From the NCBI RefSeq assembly GCF_026226615.1, contig NZ_JAJAPB010000006.1, positions 62,001 to 126,000 on the forward strand: 64,000 bases of DNA, read 5' to 3'. The notes under the pieces are model-generated. The model was given only the letters and a program-made list of their open reading frames with translations. It ran no database searches and was not told where the DNA came from. Made by a program: the position numbers and the translations under genes. Shown here in pieces: positions 45,257 to 53,566 of this stretch; positions within the stretch are counted from its first letter, which is position 1, and every line of letters starts with the position of its first letter. Source of the stretch: Geovibrio ferrireducens. GTDB lineage: Bacteria > Chrysiogenota > Deferribacteres > Deferribacterales > Geovibrionaceae.

Positions 45257-45571
45257 ATGTCTAAAACAGCAAAAATTCTTTTCAACGTAGCAGCAATCAT
45301 GGCTGTATTTTCAGTAAGCGCATTCGCAGCAGAAGGCGGCGAAACTTACAAATGGGCACACTACATAGCAGCAGGCTTCGGTATGGGTATAGCAGCTCTC
45401 GGAACCGGTATGGGTCAGGGTAACGCTATCCGCGGCGCAGTTGAAGGTATCTCCAGAAACCCCAGTGCATCCGGTAAAATCTCCACTACTATGATCATCG
45501 GTCTTGCACTTATCGAGTCAATCGCAATCTACGCACTCGTAGTTGCACTTATCCTTCTTCTTGTTGTTTAA
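45257..45571 (+). CDS. atpE: ATP synthase FO subunit c, with sodium-type binding residues
   Basis: 104 residues. An unusual cleavable-looking signal sequence (1-25, ending SAFAA) precedes the two-helix hairpin. Polar loop: [10 protein letters not shown]. Ion site: Q54 in helix 1 (GMGQGNA), E87-S88 in helix 2 ([10 protein letters not shown]) and Y92. The Gln/Glu spacing of 33 and Glu/Tyr spacing of 5 match the sodium-binding c-ring of Ilyobacter (Q32, E65, S66, Y70), though the Thr after Ser is Ile here. The b, delta and F1 genes are not in this cluster. Confidence 0.95.
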   Translation: MSKTAKILFNVAAIMAVFSVSAFAAEGGETYKWAHYIAAGFGMGIAALGTGMGQGNAIRGAVEGISRNPSASGKISTTMIIGLALIESIAIYALVVALILLLVV

Positions 45572-45588
45572 TTAACAGGCACCAATAA

Positions 45589-45629
45589 AAGGGCAGGAAT
45601 TTCCGCAAGGGGGCTTCCTGCCCTTCTTT
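45589..45629 (+). terminator. Terminator after atpE
   Basis: AAGGGCAGGAA/TTCCTGCCCTT, an 11-bp perfect stem with a 15-base loop, followed by CTTT. It separates the FO genes from the multiheme cytochrome gene. Confidence 0.75.
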
Positions 45630-45649
45630 CACCATAACGGAGGCTTTTA

Positions 45650-47146
45650 ATGTGGCAGAAACTCAAAAACTTCAGCCGTAAAGACCCTCTCATCTTCGTA
45701 CTTGCCATAATTGTTATTGTTGTGGGAGCCACTTTTGGCGGTCTTGAGGCTATGCACATGACCAGTACGGACACATTCTGTAAAACGTGTCATGCAGAAC
45801 AGAGAGTCGGCGTACGGGGCGAACACTACACATGGGACAAAAACATTCACAGCAAGGCGGACGTAAGCTGTCTTGACTGTCACGGCAATCCAGGAGTACT
45901 CGGTTATCTTGACGCACACGTCATAGCCGGTACAAAAAGTCTTTTATATCAGATATTCGTTTCAGAAGAGAGAATTGTTGAGCTTCTCACACATGCGGCT
46001 ACTGATCCTGTTGCGGCAGAACACGCTGCTCCGGATGCGGCATGTCTTTTCTGCCACTCGGATGACGTTAACCAGAAGCTCCGCAGGGAAAAGCTTATCT
46101 CAGTCGGTATCCATTTCAGAAACATCGACGAAGTTAAGAACCCCACCTACAGAACAACATACGGACTCGCAAGCATAACCGGCGAACCTGTAACCAAAGG
46201 TGTTGAGCCTAACCACGCAAAACACATAGGCGCAGGTCTCCTCTGCACAAACTGCCACCTCGGCGTTGCCCATGGCGGTGAGCTTTACAACAAGCCCAAA
46301 ATGCAGACATGCTTCGACTGCCACGACACAGTAAGAGAAAAAGTGCAGACTGTTCCCGCAAATGAGGACTGCGCTGCTTGCCATACAATGCAGAAAGGCC
46401 TTCAGGAAGGCACATATGTTAAAGGCGTGGATGAGATGAGATGGTACATGGCCGACCTCTCCTGCTCAGACTGCCACGACTCTGCCTTTGAACGCCCCAA
46501 CACAGACAAATGCATCGCCTGCCATGATGATTCATACGCTGACATCATGACGGACACACAGGCCGCATTCGCTGAGAGACTTCAGGAAGTTAAAGCTAAA
46601 TATGCACAGCTTTTCACTGAAAGAAGCGACATGCCCATGGGCAAACGCGCTCTCTTCAATGAATACGCGCGCATAATCAGAATCGCTGAGATGGACGGCT
46701 CAAAAGGGATTCACAACCCTGACTACCTTGATGCTCTCTTCACAAGAGCACTTGAGCTCACGGAAGCCATAGATACATGGACAGCGCCCGTTGCGGAAGA
46801 AAAAGCTGTTCCTGCCGTTCAGAAAGCATCAGCAGAGGCAGCACCCGCTGCTCCGGCTTTTGCAGGGAACCCCGCAGAGCTTATGGACATTGCTTCAGCT
46901 ATGGAGATAATCAACATCGCAGAAAAATATGTTCCCGCTCCCACAAAGCCCGCAGTAAACTTTGAGCACCTTGCGCACGCTCAGAAGATGGCATGCACCG
47001 AATGCCACTCTGATCCTGAATCAGGCGTTCTCAAGTTTGAAGTAGGCGAAATAAAAGGCATGAAAAACGATTTCCACGACAAACTCTGCATCGACTGCCA
47101 CACGAAACAGCGTGTGAAAAAGACATGCAACACATGCCATAAATAA
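45650..47146 (+). CDS. Membrane-anchored undecaheme c-type cytochrome with NapC/NirT-like N-terminus
   Basis: 498 residues. One N-terminal membrane anchor (about 13-33), a NapC/NirT-like start (FCKTCHAEQ, CLDCHGNPG), and in total eleven CXXCH motifs: CKTCH, CLDCH, CLFCH, CTNCH, CFDCH, CAACH, CSDCH, CIACH, CTECH, CIDCH, CNTCH. The first eight are in the N-terminal 300 residues; an Ala/Pro-rich linker separates the last three, which form a small class-III-like domain (FEHLAHAQKMACTECHSD). Probably a periplasmic quinol-linked electron carrier. It has its own ribosome site after the atpE terminator, so a separate promoter is likely but not obvious. Confidence 0.92.
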   Translation: MWQKLKNFSRKDPLIFVLAIIVIVVGATFGGLEAMHMTSTDTFCKTCHAEQRVGVRGEHYTWDKNIHSKADVSCLDCHGNPGVLGYLDAHVIAGTKSLLYQIFVSEERIVELLTHAATDPVAAEHAAPDAACLFCHSDDVNQKLRREKLISVGIHFRNIDEVKNPTYRTTYGLASITGEPVTKGVEPNHAKHIGAGLLCTNCHLGVAHGGELYNKPKMQTCFDCHDTVREKVQTVPANEDCAACHTMQKGLQEGTYVKGVDEMRWYMADLSCSDCHDSAFERPNTDKCIACHDDSYADIMTDTQAAFAERLQEVKAKYAQLFTERSDMPMGKRALFNEYARIIRIAEMDGSKGIHNPDYLDALFTRALELTEAIDTWTAPVAEEKAVPAVQKASAEAAPAAPAFAGNPAELMDIASAMEIINIAEKYVPAPTKPAVNFEHLAHAQKMACTECHSDPESGVLKFEVGEIKGMKNDFHDKLCIDCHTKQRVKKTCNTCHK

Positions 47147-47174
47147 AAATAAGAATATTTTAACAAGATACTGC

Positions 47175-47213
47175 AAAGCGGCTTTCCTGAAATTCGGGGA
47201 AGCCGCTTTTTTT
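47175..47213 (+). terminator. Terminator after the undecaheme cytochrome gene
   Basis: AAGCGGCTT/AAGCCGCTT stem extended by CC/GG, 8-base inner loop, then seven T residues. Confidence 0.88.
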
Positions 47214-47330
47214 ATTTATGATAGTTCAGAAACGGTACATCCTGTGTTTTTTACTCACACGCTCACGCCGTGGAGGGAACTGTTTATGCCTCACTCGTGT
47301 TCATAGAAAGTATTTTACTTTTGAAGGCAG

Positions 47331-47370
47331 TAACTTCCCCCTTTGATAAAGGGGGACTGTGGGGGATTTT
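47331..47370. repeat. Short hairpin repeat, CCCCCTTT type (family member 2)
   Basis: CCCCCTTT-GAT-AAAGGGGG, a perfect 8-bp stem, followed by ACTGTGGGGGATTTT. The tail matches the end of the element at 41895-41973. I recognise this as a common dispersed intergenic repeat pattern in bacteria; no reading frame. Confidence 0.6.
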
Positions 47371-47398
47371 AAGAAGATATGCAGGATAGCAGACAGCT

Positions 47399-47575
47399 CT
47401 AAAGACCAGAGAAGAGAGGAGCGGCGGCGAGTATTCCGAAACCTGCCACAACAAGCCAGAACGGGCTGAAAGTCATGACGCTGATGCTCACCACGCCGAA
47501 ATAGATAAGTAGTCCGAGAACCCCCAGAAATGTCCCCAGAAGCCATGTAATAAATTTCGGAGCGCTGAGTTTCAT
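47399..47575 (-). CDS. Small two-span membrane protein, hypothetical
   Basis: 58 residues: MKLSAPKFITWLLGTFLGVL, then a second hydrophobic stretch FWLVVAGFGILAAA. Two membrane segments fill most of the protein. The ATG has GAGGTG six bases upstream; an ATG four codons earlier is less likely. It faces away from the encapsulin genes. Similar small proteins are common next to respiratory genes, but I do not recognise a family. Confidence 0.6.
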   Translation of the reverse strand: MKLSAPKFITWLLGTFLGVLGLLIYFGVVSISVMTFSPFWLVVAGFGILAAAPLFSGL

Positions 47576-47739
47576 GAAACACCTCAATGATATTGAATCA
47601 TAAAATACTATTCGGCATCGGCTTTATTTTCAACAGTTTTTCTATCACATTTGATTTCTTAATGAATTTAAGCTAAATAATAAAAATTATCCTTTGTATT
47701 TTTAAAAAATAAAACTATATTAATTCTCATGAATGATCG

Positions 47740-47768
47740 TTGCGAAATATCACGATTTATATTGTATT
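47740..47768 (+). promoter_or_regulatory. Possible promoter of the encapsulin operon
   Basis: TTGCGA and TGTATT separated by 17 bases, 30 bases upstream of the EncFtn start codon. Each box matches consensus at four of six positions. I see no convincing Fur or DtxR site. Confidence 0.35.
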
Positions 47769-47797
47769 ATTAAGTAAAAAGGAGACAGGAGGTTAAA

Positions 47798-48169
47798 ATG
47801 CCCGATTTTGGAAATCCTTTCAGCGGTTTAAAGCATGATCGCAAACTTACCGATCAGGAGCTTGTCAGAGCCATCCGTTTTATGGTGGCGGCAGAGTATG
47901 AGGCTATCCAGCTTTATCAGCAGCTTGCTGAATCCACAGATAACAAGCTGGCTCAGGCGGTTCTTATGGATATAGCTGATGAGGAGAAGGTACACGCCGG
48001 AGAATTCCTGCGTCTGCTTAAAGAGCTTGATCCTCAGGAGGAAGAGTTTTATCAGCAGGGATATAAAGAAGTGGAAGATGAATTCCTTTCGGGAGCTTCC
48101 GCAGAAGGCGCTGAACCGGCAGCAGGCGAAAGCGGCGGGCTCGGAATAGGCAGCCTTAAGAAAAAATAA
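47798..48169 (+). CDS. Encapsulated ferritin-like protein (EncFtn) with encapsulin-targeting tail
   Basis: 123 residues. Two-helix ferritin-like core with predicted ferroxidase ligands E33, E63 and H66 (AAEYEAI; ADEEKVHAGEF), the pattern of the EncFtn family, which oxidises Fe2+ as a decamer of dimers. After a Gly/Ala/Glu linker, the C-terminus GLGIGSLKKK matches the encapsulin cargo-loading peptide (typically LTVGSL). The shell gene follows 14 bases later, so this protein is almost certainly the cargo and supplies iron for storage inside the shell. Confidence 0.93.
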   Translation: MPDFGNPFSGLKHDRKLTDQELVRAIRFMVAAEYEAIQLYQQLAESTDNKLAQAVLMDIADEEKVHAGEFLRLLKELDPQEEEFYQQGYKEVEDEFLSGASAEGAEPAAGESGGLGIGSLKKK

Positions 48170-48183
48170 TTGAGGAGGAATGT

Positions 48184-48984
48184 ATGAATCTGCTCAGAAA
48201 AGATTTTGCACCCATCAGCGCAGCAGCATGGAAAGAGATAAACACACTCGCTAAAGAAACCCTGTCCGCCAACCTTTCCGCCAGAAAGTTTGCGGATGTT
48301 GAAGGCCCTTACGGCATAGATTACACATCAGTAAGCGTTGGCCGCCTTGCTCTCCCCTCTAAGCAGAAAGCAGGCGAGGTATGCTTCGGCGTACACAAAG
48401 TTCTTCCCCTTGTTGAGGCTAGGGTTAACTTCTCTCTGGATATTTGGGAACTGGACAACATAGACAGGGGAGCAAAAGACCTTGAACTGGAGCCCCTCAC
48501 AGAGGCAGCCAGAAAACTTGCCGCATTCGAGGAAAACGCGGTATTCAACGGTTTTAAGGACAGCGGTATTGTGGGGTTGAACCAGCTTACTGCCAAGTCA
48601 AAAATTGCCATGACGCTGGACAAGGACAGCATTGTGGACGCAGTGAGCGAAGCTCAGACACGCATGATGAAGGAAGGGATCACCGGCGGCGCTAACCTTG
48701 TGGTCAGCCCTGCCTTGTGGAAATACCTCGCACGGCTCTTCCCCGGCGGAACACTGGGCGATTTGATCAAACAGCAGATCAAGGGCTCTGTTGTGTACTC
48801 GGAAGCGGTTGACGGTGCTCTTCTCGTCGCAGACAGAGAAGGCGACCTTGAACTCACAGTGGGGCAGGACTTCGCAGTGGGCTACCACAACCACGATTCC
48901 GAAAAGGTGCACCTGTTCCTTACGGAATCTTTCACATTCAGAGTTATCACACCCGAAGCCGTTGTGGGCTTTTCAGTAAAATAG
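48184..48984 (+). CDS. Encapsulin nanocompartment shell protein (family 1)
   Basis: 266 residues, HK97-like fold. N-terminal MNLLRKDFAPISAAAWKEI, then GPYGIDYTSVSVGRL and REFAIY-like LPLVEARVNFSLDIWELDN, AAFEENAVFNGF, and the C-terminal EKVHLFLTESFTFRVITPEAV are family-1 features. It self-assembles into a protein shell that packages the EncFtn encoded just before it. Together they form an iron-storage compartment. Confidence 0.95.
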   Translation: MNLLRKDFAPISAAAWKEINTLAKETLSANLSARKFADVEGPYGIDYTSVSVGRLALPSKQKAGEVCFGVHKVLPLVEARVNFSLDIWELDNIDRGAKDLELEPLTEAARKLAAFEENAVFNGFKDSGIVGLNQLTAKSKIAMTLDKDSIVDAVSEAQTRMMKEGITGGANLVVSPALWKYLARLFPGGTLGDLIKQQIKGSVVYSEAVDGALLVADREGDLELTVGQDFAVGYHNHDSEKVHLFLTESFTFRVITPEAVVGFSVK

Positions 48985-48991
48985 ACAATTA

Positions 48992-49015
48992 AAGGGGAGC
49001 CTCAGGGCTCCCCTT
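48992..49015 (+). terminator. Hairpin terminator after the encapsulin gene
   Basis: AAGGGGAGCC-TCAG-GGCTCCCCTT, a perfect 10-bp stem starting 8 bases after the stop codon. Little T run follows, so efficiency is uncertain. Confidence 0.65.
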
Positions 49016-49055
49016 AACCTCACGTAACAGTCCCGCCTTAGCATTGCATTTAAAT

Positions 49056-49085
49056 GAGATTGCTTCACTTCGTTCGCAATGACAG
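49056..49085. repeat. Half copy of a dispersed repeat, GTCATTGCGA type
   Basis: GAGATTGCTTCACTTCGTTC followed by GCAATGACAG; read in reverse it gives CTGTCATTGCGAACGAAGTG, a variant of the same small-repeat superfamily as the element at 34919-34987. The opposite arm is missing or degraded. Confidence 0.5.
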
Positions 49086-49137
49086 TAAAGACGGCGCAGC
49101 ATCCTTAAATTATTTCTATTTGCCTCATCAGTTCTTT

Positions 49138-50850
49138 TTATAACCTGAACCTTGAAATTATATTCTGTAAATCCGATGCCAGCCTGCTGAGCTGTTCAAC
49201 TGCCTCTGCGGATTCGTGAGCCGCATGGGAATTCTCACCTGAAATAGCAGAGATATTCTCTATGCTTCTGGACATGAGATCCATGGCATTGGCCTGTTCG
49301 TCCGTGGCGCGGGCTATCTGCCCTACTCCGCCCGCAACGGCATCCATGTTGGATTTAATTACTCCCAGAGAATCCCCGGCCTCAACCGCCTTAACCTTGC
49401 CGTCCTCAACCTGCTGAACACCTTCAGCCATACCCAGAACAGCACCGCCCGTGTCTGCCTGAATGTTCTGGATCATATCTGCTATTTCTTTAGTGGCTTT
49501 AACAGTTTTCTCCGCAAGCTTCCGCACCTCATCCGCAACAACGGCAAAACCCCGTCCGTGCTCCCCTGCCCTTGCCGCCTCTATGGCCGCATTGAGAGCC
49601 AGAAGGTTTGTCTGGTCAGCAATATCATCTATAACCTGTATTATGGCTCCTATCTGTTCGCTGGATTCGCCCAGTTTACGGACAGTTGAGGCAGATTCCT
49701 CAACTGTGCAGGCTATTTTCTCCATCATATCTCTGGTTTCCATAACAAGAGCATGACCGCGGGTGACATTTACTTTTGCAGTATTTGTGCTTTCGGAAAC
49801 ACACCCAGCGTTTTCCGCAACCTCCGCCACGGTTCCGCTGATCTCTTCAACTGCTGTTGCCGTGCTCGCCGCCTGTTCAGCCTGATTCTGAGCGTTTTTC
49901 GCTATAGTCTCGGAGTTTTTCGCAAGCTGAGCGGCAGTGCTGGCGAGGCTTGATATACTGTCAACAACATTGGAGAGAGCCTGACTGGTTCCGTCCACCA
50001 TTCTATTAACCGCTATACCGAGCTTACCGACCTCATCATTTCTCTTTATGCGCACCCGCACTGTATAATCACCGGAAGCTATTGTGCTGAAAATACGCTC
50101 CATATCCTCAAGCCTTCTGAAAATCATTTTTTTATTAAGAGCATATATTATCAGTATCAGCGCGATGGTTATCGGTATGAATATGCCTATATAAGTGTAC
50201 AGACCCTTGCGGAGCATGGCATATGCAGTATCTGTCGGGAGAAAAACCTCAAACGCTCCATGGATCTCACCCGCACGCCAATTTTCCATCTTAACGCCTG
50301 TGGGGTCTGTACCGTCGTTTGTTCCCCACAGTTCACCGGAATCAGCCGGGTCCCCGTGGCACATTTCGCACTCTTTGGTAAGCCTTATGGCTTTAAAGTA
50401 GCGGAGCATCCCCATCTCTTTGTCATAGAACATATATTCAGGAGTATTTCCAGTGCCTGTATCCTTCTTTCTGAGCATCTCAAGAATTTCCGTTTCTTTG
50501 GCATCCGGCTGGTTTTTCGGATTTCGCGGCTGAAACTTCGGGACTTTGAATTTTAGCCCTGCCTCCTCTGACTTGGACTCCATAACCCTTATTGCACCTA
50601 TAACCGGTACAGTGTAGAGAAACTTCTGAACATCGGTCTTAATTTCCTCAGTAGCAAAAACGCCTTCCTTAAGCTGGCGCGCGCCCCATTCCCTCACACC
50701 TTCGGCAGCCAGTATGAAACTTCTGGCACGTTCAAATTCTGAATCAAACATCTGATTTCTGGTGATAACATAGTTGACAGTAAGTATTATTGCCATACCG
50801 CAGGCAACCACTAATGAAATTATAAGCGCCATGATTGTGTTGAGTTTCAT
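49138..50850 (-). CDS. Methyl-accepting chemotaxis protein with periplasmic heme-c (DUF3365-like) sensor
   Basis: 570 residues. Membrane segments about 8-30 and 219-237 enclose a periplasmic domain carrying one heme-c motif, CEMCH (161-165), in a DUF3365/Tll0287-like context ([20 protein letters not shown], then GELWG). HAMP domain follows, then the signalling helices with the conserved tip [22 protein letters not shown] and [16 protein letters not shown] covalent heme suggests a redox, oxygen, NO or CO taxis sensor. A single-gene unit, with leuA's terminator upstream. Confidence 0.92.
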   Translation of the reverse strand: MKLNTIMALIISLVVACGMAIILTVNYVITRNQMFDSEFERARSFILAAEGVREWGARQLKEGVFATEEIKTDVQKFLYTVPVIGAIRVMESKSEEAGLKFKVPKFQPRNPKNQPDAKETEILEMLRKKDTGTGNTPEYMFYDKEMGMLRYFKAIRLTKECEMCHGDPADSGELWGTNDGTDPTGVKMENWRAGEIHGAFEVFLPTDTAYAMLRKGLYTYIGIFIPITIALILIIYALNKKMIFRRLEDMERIFSTIASGDYTVRVRIKRNDEVGKLGIAVNRMVDGTSQALSNVVDSISSLASTAAQLAKNSETIAKNAQNQAEQAASTATAVEEISGTVAEVAENAGCVSESTNTAKVNVTRGHALVMETRDMMEKIACTVEESASTVRKLGESSEQIGAIIQVIDDIADQTNLLALNAAIEAARAGEHGRGFAVVADEVRKLAEKTVKATKEIADMIQNIQADTGGAVLGMAEGVQQVEDGKVKAVEAGDSLGVIKSNMDAVAGGVGQIARATDEQANAMDLMSRSIENISAISGENSHAAHESAEAVEQLSRLASDLQNIISRFRL

Positions 50851-50950
50851 AGAGCCCCCTCCGTAAAAAACCCTGACTGTATCTCTTTACTGAATATATC
50901 ACTGACTGACGTTCATTACAAATGATACGGAGTGTTGGCATTTAAAATAG

Positions 50951-50980
50951 AAAAGGCAGAGCACTACGGCTCTGCCTTTT
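50951..50980 (-). terminator. Bidirectional terminator between leuA and the chemoreceptor gene
   Basis: AAAA-GGCAGAGC-ACTACG-GCTCTGCC-TTTT: perfect 8-bp stem, 6-base loop, A run before and T run after, 23 bases beyond the leuA stop codon. Confidence 0.9.
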
Positions 50981-51002
50981 CTAAACTACTTCACTGTTTT
51001 AT

Positions 51003-52556
51003 TCATATTCCCTTATCTTCCATCTCTTTTTTGTGGTCTTTTCTGGAGAGATACCTGTTCATGGCATAAACATAAGCCTCGGCACTGGCAACAACAACAT
51101 CGGTATTTGAGCCTCTGCCTGTTACGTCATAGCCGCACTTCTCGAACTCAACGGTGAGCACAACCTCTCCCTGAGCATCCTTGCCCGCAGTAAGAGCATT
51201 GATTTTGTAGCTTTTCAGCCTTCCGACTATCCCTGTTGTGCGCTCAATAGCCTTAAGGCACGCATCAACCGGACCGTCGCCGATGGAGGCATCAACCATC
51301 ACTTCGCCCTGCTCGTTTTTAAGCTCAACTGTTGCCGTAGGTATTCCTGCATTGCCGCTTGCGAAGGTAACAGTGCCCACTGAGAAGTGTTTCACAGATT
51401 CATTAAGCTGCTGCTCCACAAGCATTTCAAGGTCTTCATCAAAAACTTCCTTCTTCTTGTCCGCCAGAACCTTGAACTTGTTGAACGCTGTCTCGGTCTG
51501 CTCCGCATCAAGGGTGAAGCCAAGCGCCTCAAGCCTTTTGATGAATGCGTGACGTCCGGAATGCTTGCCGAGAACCAGTGCGTTAGAAGGATAGCCCACG
51601 CTTTCGGGGGTCATTATTTCATAGGTGATCCTGTTTTTCAGTACGCCGTCCTGATGGATTCCCGCCTCATGTGCAAAAGCGTTTTTACCCACAACCGCCT
51701 TATTAGGCTGAACACCCACACCTGTGATGGATGTAAGCAGCTTGCTGGCGCGGTAAATCTCTCTGGTGTTTACATTTGTCTCTACATCAAACAGATCCTT
51801 ACGTACATTAAGAGCCATTATGACTTCCTCAAAAGCGGCGTTCCCTGCCCTTTCGCCTATGCCGTTTATGGTGCATTCCACCTGTGTGGCTCCCGCGCGG
51901 ATGGCCGCCAGAGAGTTAGCGGAAGCAAGTCCGAGGTCATTATGGCAGTGGACGCTTATTCTGGCTTTGTCTATGTTGGGAACTTTGTTCATGATGGTTG
52001 AGATAATTCTCTCATATTCAAAAGGCACTGTGTAGCCCACTGTATCGGGCAGGTTCACCGTTGACGCTCCGGCAGCGATAACAGCCTCAACCATCTGACA
52101 CAGGAAATCCAGATCGCTTCTTGTCGCATCCTCACAGCTGAACTCAACATCGCCGCAAAGATTACGGGCAAACTTCACTGCGCCTGTGGCTATTTCCATA
52201 ACCTCTTCGCGGGTCTTTTTCAGCTTGTACTGCAAGTGGATGTCACTTGTTGCGAGAAATGTGTGGATTCTGGGACGTACAGCACCTTTCAGTGCATCCC
52301 AGCCCACTGCTATATCCTTCTGGTTTGCACGGCAGAGCCCTGCAACACCCGCATTCTTTATCACAGATGCGACCTTCTGCACTGCCTCGAAATCACCGGG
52401 GGATGATATGGGGAAACCTGCCTCCATCACATCAACACCGAGCTTTTCCAATTGCAGAGCCATCTTAATTTTTTCTTCGGTGTTCATGCTGAAACCGGGA
52501 GCCTGTTCTCCGTCTCTCAGGGTGGTATCAAAAATTATCACTCTTTTCCTGCTCAT
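51003..52556 (-). CDS. leuA: 2-isopropylmalate synthase
   Basis: First committed step of leucine synthesis. 517 residues, LeuA type 1. Seen: IFDTTLRDGEQAPGFSMN at the N-terminus, VHCHNDLGLASANSLAAI (metal-binding HxH), GIGERAGNAAFEEV, EAGIHQDGV, and a C-terminal regulatory LeuA dimer domain for leucine feedback. Follows the psd-pssA genes but is separated from pssA by a strong terminator, so it probably has its own promoter or attenuation. Confidence 0.97.
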   Translation of the reverse strand: MSRKRVIIFDTTLRDGEQAPGFSMNTEEKIKMALQLEKLGVDVMEAGFPISSPGDFEAVQKVASVIKNAGVAGLCRANQKDIAVGWDALKGAVRPRIHTFLATSDIHLQYKLKKTREEVMEIATGAVKFARNLCGDVEFSCEDATRSDLDFLCQMVEAVIAAGASTVNLPDTVGYTVPFEYERIISTIMNKVPNIDKARISVHCHNDLGLASANSLAAIRAGATQVECTINGIGERAGNAAFEEVIMALNVRKDLFDVETNVNTREIYRASKLLTSITGVGVQPNKAVVGKNAFAHEAGIHQDGVLKNRITYEIMTPESVGYPSNALVLGKHSGRHAFIKRLEALGFTLDAEQTETAFNKFKVLADKKKEVFDEDLEMLVEQQLNESVKHFSVGTVTFASGNAGIPTATVELKNEQGEVMVDASIGDGPVDACLKAIERTTGIVGRLKSYKINALTAGKDAQGEVVLTVEFEKCGYDVTGRGSNTDVVVASAEAYVYAMNRYLSRKDHKKEMEDKGI

Positions 52557-52601
52557 TTCAAATCTCCTTTAATTTTATTATTTATCAGTTATTTCTTAAT
52601 C

Positions 52602-52679
52602 TCAGTCCCATAGTCTCAGCGGATGCCTGCTGTTCCGTAGCACTCTTGTTTTTCTTTTCGGATGATTCTTCCCGAACAT
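52602..52679 (-). CDS. Possible 25-residue leader peptide before leuA
   Basis: ATG with a strong ribosome site (AAGGAGGCGG) opens a 25-codon frame (MFGKNHPKRKTRVLRNSRHP, then LRLWD and stop). It contains three leucines, two of them coded by CTA, and ends 45 bases before leuA. Leader peptides with rare Leu codons regulate leucine operons by attenuation, but no leucine run and no terminator between this frame and leuA are visible. Confidence 0.3.
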   Translation of the reverse strand: MFGKNHPKRKTRVLRNSRHPLRLWD

Positions 52680-52717
52680 TTTCCGCCTCCTTGGTTAATT
52701 TTATGTGTGCTTTTTGC

Positions 52718-52752
52718 AAAAAAAAAGGTCTCAACCCCTGAAGGGTGAGACC
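52718..52752 (-). terminator. Rho-independent terminator after pssA
   Basis: On the minus strand GGTCTCA ... TGAGACC, a 7-bp stem extended by CCC/GGG around a small loop, followed by nine T residues, 41 bases after the pssA stop codon. Confidence 0.88.
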
Positions 52753-52793
52753 TCTTAATATAACCTATTCCTATAAAAGGATATTTATTACAG

Positions 52794-53549
52794 CTATATT
52801 TCCTGAGCCTCTTCCTCCAGATGCACCCTGTTTTTCCTTAGTAGTAGCGCAACTATACCGCTTGCGGCATAAGCAAAAGCAAAAAGAAACAGGAAAACTT
52901 CGGGGTAGAGGCCGAGTACAAATATAAAAAGAACGAAAGCCACCATAGAGTTAAATGGTTTTCTGTGAAAATACTCAATATTCTTGAAGCTGAAATAGGG
53001 CACGTTGCTGACCATCAGGAATGCTAAGATATAGATCATGAACGTAAACCACAGAGGAACCTCAATCGCTGTGGGATCACCGAAGAAATGGCGGGCAAAA
53101 AGAACACTCGTAACCACAACACCCGCAGCAGCAGGGCTGGGCAGACCGACAAAAAATTTGTTGGATATGCGTTTTGCCTGAACATTAAAACGGGCAAGCC
53201 TCAGAGCTGCGCAGGCAACAAAAAGAAACGCCGCCATCCAGCCGAGCCTTCCGTATGGTTCCAGCGCCCATTTGTAAACAAGCAGTGCAGGAGCCACACC
53301 GAAGGATATGAGATCAGCCAGAGAGTCAAGCTGAATGCCGAACTCACTTGAGGCATTGAGCATTCTCGCTATTTTCCCGTCCAGCCCGTCAAAAACAAAC
53401 GCAACGAGAGTTGCATAGGCCGCCATCACGTAGTTGCCGTTCAGCGTGGCTACGATGGAGTAGAAGCCGCTGAAAAGCCCCAGAAGCGTCACGAAGTTCG
53501 GAAAAATCGCGTTCTTATTTACCAATTCTGCCTCTTTGAATATTTTCAC
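52794..53549 (-). CDS. pssA: CDP-diacylglycerol-serine O-phosphatidyltransferase
   Basis: Membrane enzyme that makes phosphatidylserine. 251 residues, about 7 membrane segments. The full CDP-alcohol transferase motif is present: D-x2-DG-x2-AR-x8-G-x3-D-x3-D (DGLDGKIARMLNASSEFG, then IQLDSLAD). Starts with GTG preceded by AAGG. Directly follows psd, so the two steps to phosphatidylethanolamine are made together. Confidence 0.95.
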   Translation of the reverse strand: MKIFKEAELVNKNAIFPNFVTLLGLFSGFYSIVATLNGNYVMAAYATLVAFVFDGLDGKIARMLNASSEFGIQLDSLADLISFGVAPALLVYKWALEPYGRLGWMAAFLFVACAALRLARFNVQAKRISNKFFVGLPSPAAAGVVVTSVLFARHFFGDPTAIEVPLWFTFMIYILAFLMVSNVPYFSFKNIEYFHRKPFNSMVAFVLFIFVLGLYPEVFLFLFAFAYAASGIVALLLRKNRVHLEEEAQEI

Positions 53550-53566
53550 TTAATTCGCCTTAGTGT

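Noticed and set aside
47699-47797. A Fur box before the encapsulin operon
   Set aside because: AT-rich imperfect matches only; no 19-base palindrome close to the Fur consensus.
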